Shown piece after piece: positions 56,301 through 64,000 of a stretch of DNA of 64,000 nucleotides. The stretch lies in the NCBI GenBank assembly GCA_002238585.1, contig MPMQ01000001.1:53771-117770 (forward strand), given 5' to 3'. The DNA is from Kistimonas sp. bin40 (GTDB taxonomy: Bacteria > Pseudomonadota > Gammaproteobacteria > Pseudomonadales > Endozoicomonadaceae). Both the position numbers and the translations under genes were made by a program. The notes under the pieces are model-generated. The model had not been told where the DNA came from and ran no database searches. It was given only the letters and a program-made list of their open reading frames with translations. Positions within the stretch are counted from its first letter, which is position 1, and each line of letters starts with the position of its first letter.

Positions 56301-57772
56301 CTGCCAGTGCGCGGCAGGCTCCCGGAGATCGACAGCTGCCTGGCAATACCCATCCTGGCAATACCCATATGGTCCGGCTGGAAAAAAGGCTGGGGGCCGG
56401 GATGTTGTCCAAAGTGGTCAGTATGCTGGATATGCCTCAGCCCCAGCTGGCGAAAGAAGTGCAACAGTACGCAGTGCCCGAGTGCTTCATTGTGTACCGC
56501 TTGTTATGCCTCACCGAGGGCCCTGCAGCAGAGCAGGGTTTTGAAACGGCGCTGCAAATACTGGCAGACATGTCCGTGCATGACCGGGAAGCCTTTTTCC
56601 ACGACGAGGCGCGTCTGGGGACAGGGAGCGCCAGGCTGGAAACATCTATTGTCATTTCTGCGATGGGAGCGCGTGGTAAAAAGCCGATTCCCTCTTTGTC
56701 AGAGCGGCTGAACCGGCTGCACAAGCTGCTTGTTGCCGATAACGGCAGGACCTGCGACCAGGACGCCTGGTGCAGAACCATGGTGTCGGCTTGCAGCCAC
56801 TTGTATGAAAGCGCCTATGCCGCGTTGTTGGCATTCGTGGCCGATCGCGGCTGGCTGCAGCTGGGCATCTGCAAGCCCCCCGGTTTTTTGCAACGCGCGT
56901 CTGAGGATATGTGTTTTCTGAAGAGTGTGGAACTGGTGAGTCAGGACAGCTCCTTCGCCCTGCGCACACAGGTAAGGGACTGGTGGAAGCAGTGGGTAAC
57001 AGGCTATCTCGGCCAGGATCTGCGCCATGCTCCGGCCATGGAGCATGTGCTGCGCGAAGGTCCTCGGTTCGGCCTTGACCAGGTTCAGCTGCCGGGCAAC
57101 AAGGGAAAGTCTGTTGCGCTTGAAAGGCGATTGGCAATAGCAGCACCCGATCGGCTCTGGTCTGACCAGCCGGAAGGCGTGCCCGACCCTGAACGCTGGT
57201 TGCAGGGCTTGCCAGCCTTTGCTCAGGCGAAGGCTACCCCAAGAGCGTGCCGGCCTCTTGTGATACTGGGCGGCCCAGGCTACATGGAATCAGGCATCTA
57301 TGCTGTCCTGCGAAAACTCCGCGACAGCCGTGTATCACGTGGAGAGCAGGCCAGCATGTCATCCCTGAGCAGCAACCTGTCAAAACTGATAATGGCCGCT
57401 TTTGCCCGCTACGTTTTTCAACTGACTCACCAGCAAGAAGGAGGACGGCTGCTGTTTGCCTGGATCGGGGGCAATTATCCCCAGGTTGGACCGGGCTACA
57501 TGGAGCCGCGTTCAGAAGACGAGGCCATAAGGTTACTGACCGGCCACATAAGTCACAATGAGTTTCCCACCTTTGGCATACAAGAGCCCCTGCTGATAAA
57601 GCGTGGCGGCTCACATCTCCGCCAGCATTACAGGGCCGATAATGCCTTGATTATAAAGGGAAACCAGATGACTGATATCTTCCGCGAATTTACCCTTAGC
57701 CTTGATGATCGGTGGCTGGATGCACAGGAGAGAAAGATGCCAGGCCGTCCTGTCAGGAAAAAAACGGAATGA
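50315..57772 (+). CDS. Giant AAA+ / transglutaminase-like protein
   Basis: A roughly 2,485-residue protein. Residues 45-70 contain a Ser-Thr-Val repeat; 80-900 are unrecognised. A first dynein/midasin/MoxR-like AAA+ module has Walker A GETGTGKST at 938-946 and Walker B LVLDEAN around 1012-1018. A second, degenerate module has GPAGRGKD at 1276-1283 (Asp in place of Ser/Thr) and LVMPELN at about 1330. Further on, a transglutaminase-like core has Cys1940 (GSCRHR), His1966 (VNTVHMML) and Asp1982 (TVDLGG). The C-terminal 450 residues are unknown. I prefer GTG 50315, preceded by GGGAAGGG, over GTG 50267. No signal peptide. Function unknown; it combines the parts of MoxR and transglutaminase gene clusters in one chain. 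Confidence 0.82.
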   Translation: MKPAVPGSSRPSLWSRSLSRASTERGPGRDYVGRRKRLASLRMAKDSVSTVSTVSTVSTVSTVSTVSSSPDAGRPGTRRRSGPVAVAPEPTTSLRSTQVPPVAVHFLEDDDQAEALLARLAQEAPARQQVLIQHPDELSTLHLTHRTVLEPHQPPRLTPGLLVDGSPLTLVLDLRALTAQEIARFNDLLDPDRPCIFAPDQGEPRPVSAAVQRLVLVSRQQLPTDAGDPWNSPGADFWRRLSQSDSLTLRDTASVSDHEGTAAPPLPLPSCDPGEHEQNPNTHLIALHLQQDWQHHLFGGPSFDDHGQLGHRPGVLATVKPGDTVILQGLDLEDLTARHRLRNLLSHRCFESNAQVHSLHNVRFLQAPLDGGLCGELNRIADQINWQSCADDQPVLVINSGNLDAWLAPWKVDSRGHLAANRCLQEKCAAGYGLLVSSPLSEKQWIRLLACLAATSRDRPAVAVLSGTGQPEPVRHRATVAACPSTPAVVKLYSFHTITERDHALDQLPESRQLIQITPATRLNQLLDNLHVLSEQQGTLGRIRTPLQQALEQGQPVALLGLESNPLLQHQLEPLLSATPGLLVTGLWHAFPHANLRVFWPDDKASASHLWQAQRAASEPCAAVDIWEQACQRHGLIPCQLPREALHNIYQAAAQACDQPLPRLSGRLLELVIRRARQAQQRDHASQLQPVHWRQAIDSLLSHSTRSQPAVRDFLKQVCSWQLPDPDQHSLWVDQERLEALINNAMPLSPRFLARHRWALVRCFSPAAIQGSTLLPNGKDIELDAQLSALVCAFAPPHWQQQLHDHLNPQQDWTSGTDPTRWQPRSTRRIKRLQDALASGWQLRSLAGYDSRTAVLRELARYSQQQAQLPDQSQARCELEKVVQQCLMRQDELQPGASLATLVEDLLSGRLDGADLQQRRLHRLQERLALSSMLLIEGETGTGKSTMARTLAQQLGPCQVVSLGPETGENALLQAWSWEKRGQDRTMVRQQKAIMRWAQTRPAASDQYVTLVLDEANLAAPGVLDMFNGMHWQPPCLFCDGQAIGLSPHHRVILTGNPIGYGGRSWDSDVLDGVQRLYLPPRDNVFLTEQVIVPALTQVLTPLCASADIDPLVQESLPAVMKLWSLYQELLPERVFTPRDLTDMAAWLGWWLDNAAPLTSPLTLADFHGLIWRAFDQALGQEISPQRHHRREAMRLWFARQFPMNTGHVDAVSRQQTEPALAAFDLLAARDQPDFNTSAPAVRNLFVALYQDVARSALAFARHRAHGGRQATLVQGPAGRGKDATLTLVLKMFRQYHGAALPQPVVVDAGASWDKICASIQEARTQGRILVMPELNLTATGHLEGELNAVLTGEAAPGFHLFATVNPAGQGGRSRLSPALQGRFRQLVLRDYNSDELRGIAATALAAGGSHRHQADHQADKHIDKIVRWHCRLCHQLKQQGLAMAPSARDIRKLAASLAQTPGQDPVRAFESHYHFYLTLATGNCAQLDALPDTAASAQEQPDEEACRWVNLKLADLHPWQVLRGSGTKLKPDEGCILLDRALDDDQARVAMTGLLARHRWQDAGLPADPHSDWSDLEKLCYRLWQRVWCGRFCPQEQAAALDTAFALDAGMQLFLSNPCNQELVQRIEQSLVLNAPGTPVQRPAFWRQLRDALATNAEQWFWPGGTVPSLPVPDSDHALEYMDTGQQAAAGAPGRAVEIWKNDWRLDRRTGPRTSPLQPACRVFQDDVPPGRDRVAVLDMAVEPSGDVLLTEARPGLGGFNIVTTAPLPLPCAEPRPGQHYAVFTPSRRDWCALPSRFPHEDMEALATRPAVPWQLGKDKYTGLHYIRFPSCQHKPGTIEVHYLVRPQPRQEDNTATAVASFPPDPWLSLHVQTLRLWCAQGQLPLATTQKLMALFASPSRQQQLQAILDWCKEFVSENPLPHNLPLLPALIASQQGSCRHRVVACVALCRYCGIAARPVVNTVHMMLEYSLDGRSWHTVDLGGAPAPRAPGEHPASARQAPGDRQLPGNTHPGNTHMVRLEKRLGAGMLSKVVSMLDMPQPQLAKEVQQYAVPECFIVYRLLCLTEGPAAEQGFETALQILADMSVHDREAFFHDEARLGTGSARLETSIVISAMGARGKKPIPSLSERLNRLHKLLVADNGRTCDQDAWCRTMVSACSHLYESAYAALLAFVADRGWLQLGICKPPGFLQRASEDMCFLKSVELVSQDSSFALRTQVRDWWKQWVTGYLGQDLRHAPAMEHVLREGPRFGLDQVQLPGNKGKSVALERRLAIAAPDRLWSDQPEGVPDPERWLQGLPAFAQAKATPRACRPLVILGGPGYMESGIYAVLRKLRDSRVSRGEQASMSSLSSNLSKLIMAAFARYVFQLTHQQEGGRLLFAWIGGNYPQVGPGYMEPRSEDEAIRLLTGHISHNEFPTFGIQEPLLIKRGGSHLRQHYRADNALIIKGNQMTDIFREFTLSLDDRWLDAQERKMPGRPVRKKTE
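50456..50518 (+). repeat. In-frame 9-mer repeat GTATCCACC
   Basis: Six perfect GTATCCACC units and one variant encode Val-Ser-Thr repeats near the N-terminus of the giant AAA+ protein. The unit length preserves the frame. Confidence 0.95.
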
Positions 57773-58113
57773 CAAGGGAGCACGGGAGCACAGGAGGGCT
57801 GCATGCGCGCCCCAGCCGCTTGTATCCTGCGCAAGCGGCTATCGCACCCTGTGAAGGTTCGTTGTCGATTCAGCATCGCTCGCCAGGGCGGAGCACAAAC
57901 CCGTCGAAAAAAATCCACTTCACAAGGCGGGCAGTCGTTTTCTGGTACGCAATTATCTGCCTGCACAGGTGAACTTTCGAGTGCCCTGTGCCGCCGATTC
58001 TCACCTGGATCGCCGCTAGATGAGCGCAACAGCTTGCAAGCCGCCCATCCCCTGCTAGATATACCCCTGTTAATTTTTTTCCTGGTTGCGGGAATTTGCT
58101 GGAGTAGTTGCTG
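57773..58113. other. Intergenic between giant AAA+ gene and coiled-coil gene
   Basis: 341 bases without a credible gene. Short GGGAGCAC(G/A) repeats occur at its start. The two flanking genes may still be co-transcribed, since no strong terminator is visible. Confidence 0.35.
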
Positions 58114-61100
58114 ATGTTGGATCTGCAAGATGTCAGGACGGGGTCGCTTCGCCTGCTACTGGCAGTCAGCGTGGCGCTGGCTGGCCAGTCACAGTATGCG
58201 TTGGCTATCGATCAGGATCTCTCCAACGTCTCTGGCGTACAGAGCCATAGCGTTTACGGGGCTGGTGACTGGTCTTGGTTGCCTGCTTACAAGAGAGAGA
58301 GTTTGTCGCCGGATCCCTATACGACGGGATCCAGAATCTGGGGTGCAGTCTCTGGTGAAATGGTGCCGCTGGCTGCGGTATTCCTTGTGCATTACCTCGC
58401 GAAAAATGTGGGCTTGTTGCACCAGACACTCACCGGGACCAACGGTGAGCAGGCGGCGGACTATGCCTGGCGTCTGGGCGAGGCTGTTGGTGATCTGGCC
58501 ACCACGAATACGCCTGGCGGCTGGCTGTGGCGCCTGTGTGCCTCCAACGTGGATCTTCTGCCCGCCACTGGTGCCATCCATCTGGACAGGAGGTTACTCT
58601 GGCTGCTGCGGCGCACTCTGGCTTATGCCCCTCTTCTGGGACGCACCGTCCCTGACGCATTGCGGCAACATGCTCTTGGTGCTGTTGGCGTCGCCAATAT
58701 CGCCTTCGACCCGGCAGAGTTGAACCAGCATTTCAAACTCACCTTTGTCAGTGCCAGTGCTTCGGATGGACCTGGTGCACCGGGCAGTGCTTTTCTTGAT
58801 CTTGACTTCATGCGCCGCCCGGATCCCCCGGATGGGATGAAAGGCCGTTTTGAGCGGGCGTTGGCAGGTCTGGATGCCCTCAGTCGCGAAGAGGACATCA
58901 CACGTATTCGCTTTTACCCCAGAATTTTGCGTGAACCGGGCAAGGAGGCTGAGCTGGCACTGTTCGTGCGCCCCTACTTTGCGGGACGTCCGGGGCTTCT
59001 CGTCCTTTTTCCTGGCAGCTTCGGCCTGGAAAAAGACCGCAGGTGGTGGACTGATGCCGTAGATCTGGGGCTGTTTCAGGGGGTGTATAACGACGACCAG
59101 TACATGGCTGTCAAGCTGACGAATCAGCTGATGGGATACCGTAAAGAGCTGGTGACGCCGCTATCCGACCAGATTATGGAGCTTCTTCCGTCAGCGCTGG
59201 AGTCCGCCATCGACCTGGAGGGCACTTACAGCTATGGCGAACAGAATGTCCTCTCTGGTCATGCAGAACCTTTCGAAAAGCAGATACAAAATGCCCGCAC
59301 GGTGTTTGCCGAGCGCACTGCGATTGAGTCACCGGAGAACGGAGGGGTTGTTGGAACTCCCCTGCAGTCCATGCATCACTCAGTGGTTGCCATGGGACAG
59401 CAAGAGGGCGTGCTGTTCGTTGATGATTGGTTGAGCCAGAGGGCTGAACTGCCTGTCTTTACAGTAAAAAGTCGCATTCGCTATAGCGAAATCCGGCCGG
59501 AGGCCGTCCTCAATCTGGAAAATCACTTGCCGTCACCACCGGCCCGGGGCAGCAAACAGATTGCTGTCACTCTGGCACGCGGACAGGCCTACAGCTGGCT
59601 GGTGAGCCATCTTCTCCAGACACGCATGCAAGAGCTCAAGTCCCACCGGGAGAGCTTGCAGAAATATCACCCGCTCCTGGCGCAAGACAAGGCTGCTCTG
59701 AACGAGCTGGCCGCGCGCGAGGCGCGACTGACGCAAGGACGCTCCCTGCAAGAATCTTTGAACGCGCAACAGCAGAAGGTCGCGGAGGAGCACAGCGGCG
59801 ATCTCGGGGAGTACCGGACGGCCCAGATTGCTGTGAATGCGGCCAAGGCGGAGCAGGAACGCCTGTCAACCCGGTTACAGGCACTTGACCACGAATTGGC
59901 GCAGGCCAGTGCCGCCAAGGCCGAGTTGGGTGCTGCCTATCACCAGATCTACAACACCTTGCCCGTACCGAACCGGGCGCAGCTGGACGAGGCACGGACC
60001 GCACTGGCAGAGATGGAAGACGTGACATTGCCGGAGAAAAGAAGGCTGTTCCAGCGTAGTACGAGAGACTATACCGGCGCTTCCAAAGAAGGGGCCAACG
60101 CGCTCTGGCGCTTCCACGAACGGGAGGCGGATGTGATCAAAATGCAGAAAACACGCGCTATCATGGCGGAGAACTTTACAGAGAGCCAGAAGGCCCTGGT
60201 CGAGCGCAAGGATGTGTTGGTCTCCCGTCTTCGCAGCAACGCTGAGCTGGCTCGACTGGTGCAGCTGGAGCAACTGCGCAAGCTGTCTCCTGAAACGGCC
60301 ACGGAAGAGGCGCAGCTGGGGCAGGCGGAAGTTCAGCACAGCCTGAACACATTGAGAGAGGCGGCTGCCGGCGGCCCGGTGTGGGAGACGGTAAACCACG
60401 CCACCGGAAGTGCGCGGGAGTTTGCGACAACTGCCTGGCATACGCTGTCCGCTGCGGGAAGCCAGATCAGGAAAGGCACCCAGGCTGTTCTGCCGGCTGC
60501 GGTGCGGTCCCGATTGTCTGCTGCTCCTGCGGCTGAGTTTCCCGCACCCGCGCCCCCCCGCTCTGACCAGATTGTCTCCTCTGACCGGGGCGTGCGCCAG
60601 GACGCGACAGTAGCCGAACCCAGTGAGACACCTGCTCTCCTTCCGTCTGCTCCGTCTGCTCCGTCTGCTCCGACTGTTCCGTCTGATCCGTCTGCTGCGT
60701 CTGTTGCGTCTGTTGCGTCTGATGCGTCTGATGGATTGCAGCGGGGGGCAGATCAGGGCGCAACGGGCAAGAGCGTACAAGGTACGGACATAGAGAGAGT
60801 CACAGGCAGTACGGCAGGGTCAGCTGTTGTTGCTGCCGTTGCTGCTGTTGCTGCCGCACCTGCTGCTGTGAAGCCTGTCTCTTCCCGTCACGGGCATGGC
60901 GACGCAAGTGGCAGTGCGGGGGCAGAACAGCCTGTGGTGCCTGCGTCTCCCCTCCCCGAGGCTGAGGCAGGCGGGCGTGGCCAGTTAAAAGTGGTGAGGG
61001 ACCAGGCAAGTCAGGCGAGCCCGGAAGGCACCCTTCATGTCAAGGCCATCGTCCGTTTTGAATCCAGTGAGCCGGCTTCTCAACCTTCTGTCCGGAGAGT

Positions 61101-61284
61101 AGGCGGTGCCTCAGGGCGCGTTGGCTCTGCCGGCGTCTCCAGGGCAACCAGTACACCCGAAGCACCACCATCTTCACTGAGAGAGACAGCTTCTGCTCGT
61201 GAATCTGTCGCTGCACGAACGAATCTTCCCCACACGAGAGCATCTCGAGAGGGTTCTGATGCGTCTTCGGACTATTCGGAGTAG
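58114..61284 (+). CDS. Secreted coiled-coil protein of unknown function (1,056 aa)
   Basis: The ATG at 58114 has GGAG nine bases upstream. An N-terminal signal peptide (LLLAVSVALAGQSQYALA) indicates export. Residues about 30-480 are a globular region with a hydrophobic segment near 85-105. About 500-760 are strongly predicted coiled coil (Ala/Glu/Gln/Lys/Leu-rich). The final 230 residues are Ala/Ser/Pro low complexity built partly from 9-base repeats (APS units) and a VAA tract. No family recognised. It directly follows the giant AAA+/transglutaminase gene on the same strand, so a joint role is possible but only inferred. Confidence 0.8.
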   Translation: MLDLQDVRTGSLRLLLAVSVALAGQSQYALAIDQDLSNVSGVQSHSVYGAGDWSWLPAYKRESLSPDPYTTGSRIWGAVSGEMVPLAAVFLVHYLAKNVGLLHQTLTGTNGEQAADYAWRLGEAVGDLATTNTPGGWLWRLCASNVDLLPATGAIHLDRRLLWLLRRTLAYAPLLGRTVPDALRQHALGAVGVANIAFDPAELNQHFKLTFVSASASDGPGAPGSAFLDLDFMRRPDPPDGMKGRFERALAGLDALSREEDITRIRFYPRILREPGKEAELALFVRPYFAGRPGLLVLFPGSFGLEKDRRWWTDAVDLGLFQGVYNDDQYMAVKLTNQLMGYRKELVTPLSDQIMELLPSALESAIDLEGTYSYGEQNVLSGHAEPFEKQIQNARTVFAERTAIESPENGGVVGTPLQSMHHSVVAMGQQEGVLFVDDWLSQRAELPVFTVKSRIRYSEIRPEAVLNLENHLPSPPARGSKQIAVTLARGQAYSWLVSHLLQTRMQELKSHRESLQKYHPLLAQDKAALNELAAREARLTQGRSLQESLNAQQQKVAEEHSGDLGEYRTAQIAVNAAKAEQERLSTRLQALDHELAQASAAKAELGAAYHQIYNTLPVPNRAQLDEARTALAEMEDVTLPEKRRLFQRSTRDYTGASKEGANALWRFHEREADVIKMQKTRAIMAENFTESQKALVERKDVLVSRLRSNAELARLVQLEQLRKLSPETATEEAQLGQAEVQHSLNTLREAAAGGPVWETVNHATGSAREFATTAWHTLSAAGSQIRKGTQAVLPAAVRSRLSAAPAAEFPAPAPPRSDQIVSSDRGVRQDATVAEPSETPALLPSAPSAPSAPTVPSDPSAASVASVASDASDGLQRGADQGATGKSVQGTDIERVTGSTAGSAVVAAVAAVAAAPAAVKPVSSRHGHGDASGSAGAEQPVVPASPLPEAEAGGRGQLKVVRDQASQASPEGTLHVKAIVRFESSEPASQPSVRRVGGASGRVGSAGVSRATSTPEAPPSSLRETASARESVAARTNLPHTRASREGSDASSDYSE
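60640..60740 (+). repeat. In-frame 9-mer repeats in the coiled-coil gene
   Basis: Units of the type CCGTCTGCT, then GCGTCTGTT/GCGTCTGAT, recur in tandem and encode Ala-Pro-Ser, Val-Ala-Ser and Asp-Ala-Ser. A separate GTTGCTGCT tract occurs near 60826-60860. All keep the frame. Confidence 0.85.
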
Positions 61285-62097
61285 AGCTACGCACTCTCCT
61301 CTCTTGAGCAGGGTCAGGCGGGTTTCTGTAGGGAGGCACTGAATTTCGGCCCTGCGTGTTCCCCTTGCGGTAGAGCTGTTCTTTCAGGAATTTTTTGGGG
61401 CAGGGTGTGCCGGGTGAGCTGTTTGTGAGAAGGAACGCCATCGGCTCGACGTGATCTTTTGCTGTGATTGCATTAGCGCCTTGTCGGGTGGGATTTGGTT
61501 GTGAGTAAAAGAGCAAGGCCTCCTTTGATGGGGACACTTCATCATTGCACAGCACCACAAAAGGCGCTGCCTTTTCTGGCCTGGGAAAAGGCAGCAACAG
61601 TGTGAGAGTGCCGGTTCACGCGCGAGATTGCCACGAGCCAAATTGCGGTGAAGGTAATGAGATTGCGGTGAAGGCAGTGAGACTGGCATCGTTATTCTGT
61701 GATTTCCCCCTTTTATCGAGGACACTGAAGTCTCGAGGGCGTTGAGGGCAGTTTGCTGACGAACTTTAGGTAACTGGTTGTTGATAAATGGATAATGATG
61801 ATTGATAAAAGGGGAAAGTGGTGAGGATTGACGCAGCAATTCGCCACTTGCTCCCCCTGACTTCGGGTGTTGCTTTCGCGGATCAGCCGGGCAGGCAGGG
61901 GCCCTGAGTGTGGAGATTGGGTTTTGTGAGGCGAATAGTGATCGTTTTCAAGAAACAGCAATGCAGAGCCAGACCAAGAGTCCACCGGGATGCCGGAGTG
62001 ACCGGCTCTCCCGGGACATTTCCCTTTCGTACGCTTGCATCTTGTGACAGCGGACGTTTTTCTGAGTTACGACAGCCGCAAGGAGGCTTTTAACCCA
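61285..62097. other. Intergenic with direct and inverted repeats
   Basis: No convincing gene. ATTGCGGTGAAGG occurs twice in tandem around 61642-61676. TTTCCCCCTTTTATC (61703-61717) is an almost perfect inverted copy of GATAAAAGGGGAAAG (61804-61818), bracketing about 86 bases. Confidence 0.45.
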
Positions 62098-63315
62098 ATG
62101 CAACTCATACAGGAATCAGCCCGTCTGCAGGCCGTTGAGTACGCTATTCGGGGGCCTGTCGCACAAGAGGCCCAGAGACTGGAAGCACAGGGAACGCCCG
62201 TCATGCACCTGAACATAGGTGACCCGGCAGCGTTTGGCTTGAATGGACCTGCTGCCCTCGTTGAGGCTGTTGTGCAACGACTACAAACCTCACAGGGCTA
62301 TTCCGCCGCCCGGGGCATGTCTGAAGCGGTTGAGGCTGTGATGCAGCGTTTCCGCGCGCATGGAGTGGATGCTTTTGACAGTGAGAGTGTGTTCATTGGC
62401 AATGGTGCCAGTGAGTTGATAATTATGGCCACGCAGGGACTGCTGAACGCGGGTGACGAAGTTCTCATTCCCGCACCGGACTATCCCCTGTGGACGGCAG
62501 CTGTGGCGTTTGCGGGAGGTCGGGTTGTTCATTATGTCAAGGATGAGGCCAGCGGCTGGTTGCCGGATCTGGAGGCCATGCGCCGCCAGATCACGCCCAG
62601 AACCCGGGCCATAGTCGTTATCAATCCCAATAATCCGACGGGAGCTGTTTACCCGAAGGAAGTGTTGGAGGCTATAGTGTCCCTGGCCCGACAACATGAC
62701 CTGCTGCTGTTTGCTGACGAGGTCTATGACGAGATTCTCTACGACGGAACGCGTCACATTGCGCTTGCCGCTCTGGCCGGAGACCTTCCCTGTGTCACTT
62801 TCAACAGTCTGTCGAAGTCCAGGCGGCTGGCCGGGTTGCGCGGCGGCTGGATGGTGGTCAGTGGTGACCAGAAGCTGACAACCGGCTACCGTGCCGGGTT
62901 GCTGCTGCAGTCTTCCATGCGTTTGTGCTCCAACATTACAGCTCAGCATGCCGTTGCCATTGCGCTATCCAGTGAGAAAAATGATATTCACGACCTTGTA
63001 AGTCCCGGGGGGCGCCTCAAGGAACAAAGAGACAAGGCCTGGGAACTGCTGAATGCCATTCCGGGTGTGTCCTGCGTTCAGGCTCAGGGGGGGCTCTACC
63101 TTTTCCCGCGTCTGGACCCGCAAATGTATCCTGTCAGTGATGATGAACAGCTGGCTCTGGAGCTGCTGCGGGAGGAACAGGTTCTCCTCGTGCATGGCTC
63201 AGGGTTTCATTGGCCTGGCAACGACCATTTCCGCATGGTCACTTTGCCACCGGTTGAGATGCTGGAGGAGGCCATCGGCAGGCTTGAGCGGTTTTTATCC
63301 CGCCGGCGCAAGTAA
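62098..63315 (+). CDS. alaA: Glutamate-pyruvate aminotransferase AlaA
   Basis: A 405-residue class I PLP aminotransferase making alanine from pyruvate and glutamate. YAIRGPVAQEAQRLEAQG, VMHLNIGDPAAFG, PDYPLWTAAV, INPNNPTGAVY and ADEVYDEILYDG match AlaA closely. The PLP lysine lies in NSLSKSRRLAGLRGGW, where most AlaA proteins have SKTYR-AG. I chose ATG 62098 because of the AGGAGG site 11 bases upstream and the canonical N-terminus. It is a single-gene unit. Confidence 0.93.
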   Translation: MQLIQESARLQAVEYAIRGPVAQEAQRLEAQGTPVMHLNIGDPAAFGLNGPAALVEAVVQRLQTSQGYSAARGMSEAVEAVMQRFRAHGVDAFDSESVFIGNGASELIIMATQGLLNAGDEVLIPAPDYPLWTAAVAFAGGRVVHYVKDEASGWLPDLEAMRRQITPRTRAIVVINPNNPTGAVYPKEVLEAIVSLARQHDLLLFADEVYDEILYDGTRHIALAALAGDLPCVTFNSLSKSRRLAGLRGGWMVVSGDQKLTTGYRAGLLLQSSMRLCSNITAQHAVAIALSSEKNDIHDLVSPGGRLKEQRDKAWELLNAIPGVSCVQAQGGLYLFPRLDPQMYPVSDDEQLALELLREEQVLLVHGSGFHWPGNDHFRMVTLPPVEMLEEAIGRLERFLSRRRK

Positions 63316-64000
63316 AAGATACGGTCTGGTCAGTGGCAAGCGGCCCTGCTGCCAGCGGGCTGAGCTGCGCTGTTTTGTGATGATCGTTGCCGCAGGGGCA
63401 CCGCTGATGCCTCAATTCCAGAGTGGAAGCGTTCGGATGCGTTGTCATACGCGCGCTCTCTCAGGATGGCCTTCTGGTCGGGAAAACACCGGGGTTCGTC
63501 CCGCGCATTGCCGGGGGCCTGCGACAGGCCCTCCAGCATCAGACAGCCTCCCGGGTTGAGTTATCTGGTGGCGCCAGGCCCCTTCCAGAGGGAGTCATGG
63601 TCGTAGAGGGAACAGCTTGTCTCCGGCGTTCAAAGCGCAGGGCACACTTCCGCCTTGCAAAGATGGCAAGGTTGCTGACCACCTGGTCAGTGAACCTGAA
63701 GTGTGCGCAGTCCAGGCCCGCCAGCGGAAGTGACAGCTCCCTCAGGGGGCTGGCACTATTGGGCAGGGTAAAAGGTTGATCAGGAGGTAGTGATGGTCCT
63801 GTGATGCTTCCTGTCTCGAGAGGCTTGTCATCCCTCTGGATGAAGGATTCGCGGGACTGAGAGCTGATTGCAGGAAACTGTACGCAGAGTCTGGTACAGA
63901 GGGCAGCTCCCAACTCATGGCATAAGGGCTACACCAATCGAAGGCAGACCCGGTCTGCGGGTTGAATGGAGACAAGGATGTATAAAAGCCTTGGCGCAAG
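63316..64000. other. Terminal stretch, no convincing gene
   Basis: Open frames of 70-125 codons exist on both strands but none has a good ribosome binding site or recognisable sequence. A gene continuing past the window edge cannot be excluded. Confidence 0.35.

Noticed and set aside
59875..60780. 301-codon minus-strand open frame, Arg-rich
   Set aside because: Antisense to the coiled-coil gene and driven by its 9-base repeats.
61040..61597. 185-codon minus-strand open frame after the coiled-coil gene
   Set aside because: Partly antisense to the coiled-coil gene tail; composition borderline, no start signal, nothing recognisable.
63423..63779. 118-codon plus-strand open frame after alaA
   Set aside because: Ends in plausible sequence but has no ribosome binding site, and the minus strand is equally open; not supported.

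Overview
The window looks like a chromosome segment of a host-associated gammaproteobacterium. I infer something close to Endozoicomonadaceae/Oceanospirillales. Housekeeping genes of clear gammaproteobacterial type (pepA-holC, lptF-lptG, sodB, pckA, gyrA, hisG-hisDC, recJ, rppH, ispB, yciK, mupP, ubiG, alaA, a tRNA-Arg) alternate with long, weakly gene-dense stretches. These stretches hold eukaryote-like or unrecognised large proteins, decaying accessory genes and many short tandem repeats. No rRNA operon, CRISPR array or intact insertion sequence was seen. The taxonomic call is an inference from gene content only.

Layout. 1-8.7 kb: a DUF819-type membrane protein, a DnaA-box cluster, holC and pepA on the minus strand, the divergent lptF-lptG pair of the LPS exporter, Fe-superoxide dismutase and a universal stress protein. 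9.1-14.9 kb: two adjacent minus-strand genes for roughly 950-residue helical proteins that share a repeat unit; function unknown. 16-20.6 kb: PEP carboxykinase and DNA gyrase A, the latter with a repeat-encoded acidic tail. 21.3-23.3 kb: a two-gene ATPase/HNH module resembling the Septu antiphage system. 23.9-27.2 kb: hisG, a fused hisD-hisC gene, then a frameshifted stub of hisB. 27.4-30.9 kb: two secreted paralogs and a decayed third copy, a Mu-like portal gene remnant, and a hicAB pair whose toxin has lost its core. 31-37.2 kb: tRNA-Arg, recJ, rppH, a wrecked rloA-rloB locus, ispB and yciK. 37.7-42.2 kb: an F-box-like/WD40-type protein sitting between yciK and mupP-ubiG.

42.3-50 kb is the most unusual region. 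It holds six tandem paralogs of an unrecognised 126-173 residue protein, all on the minus strand. Three of them face decayed Ser/Thr protein kinase remnants on the plus strand across the same hairpin terminator. This suggests that a kinase plus small-protein module was duplicated repeatedly and that the kinase half was then lost. 50.3-61.3 kb: a giant (about 2,485 residue) protein combining two AAA+ modules with a transglutaminase-like domain, followed by a secreted coiled-coil protein. 62.1-63.3 kb: alaA. The last 0.7 kb shows nothing convincing.

Recurrent theme: short tandem repeats inside intact genes have units of 9 or 18 bases (gyrA tail, giant AAA+ protein, coiled-coil protein). Units of 5, 7 and 8 bases occur only in pseudogenes or intergenic DNA. 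Replication slippage therefore appears to be active here and filtered by reading frame. Together with several half-deleted defence, toxin, phage and biosynthesis genes, this points to a genome undergoing expansion and decay.
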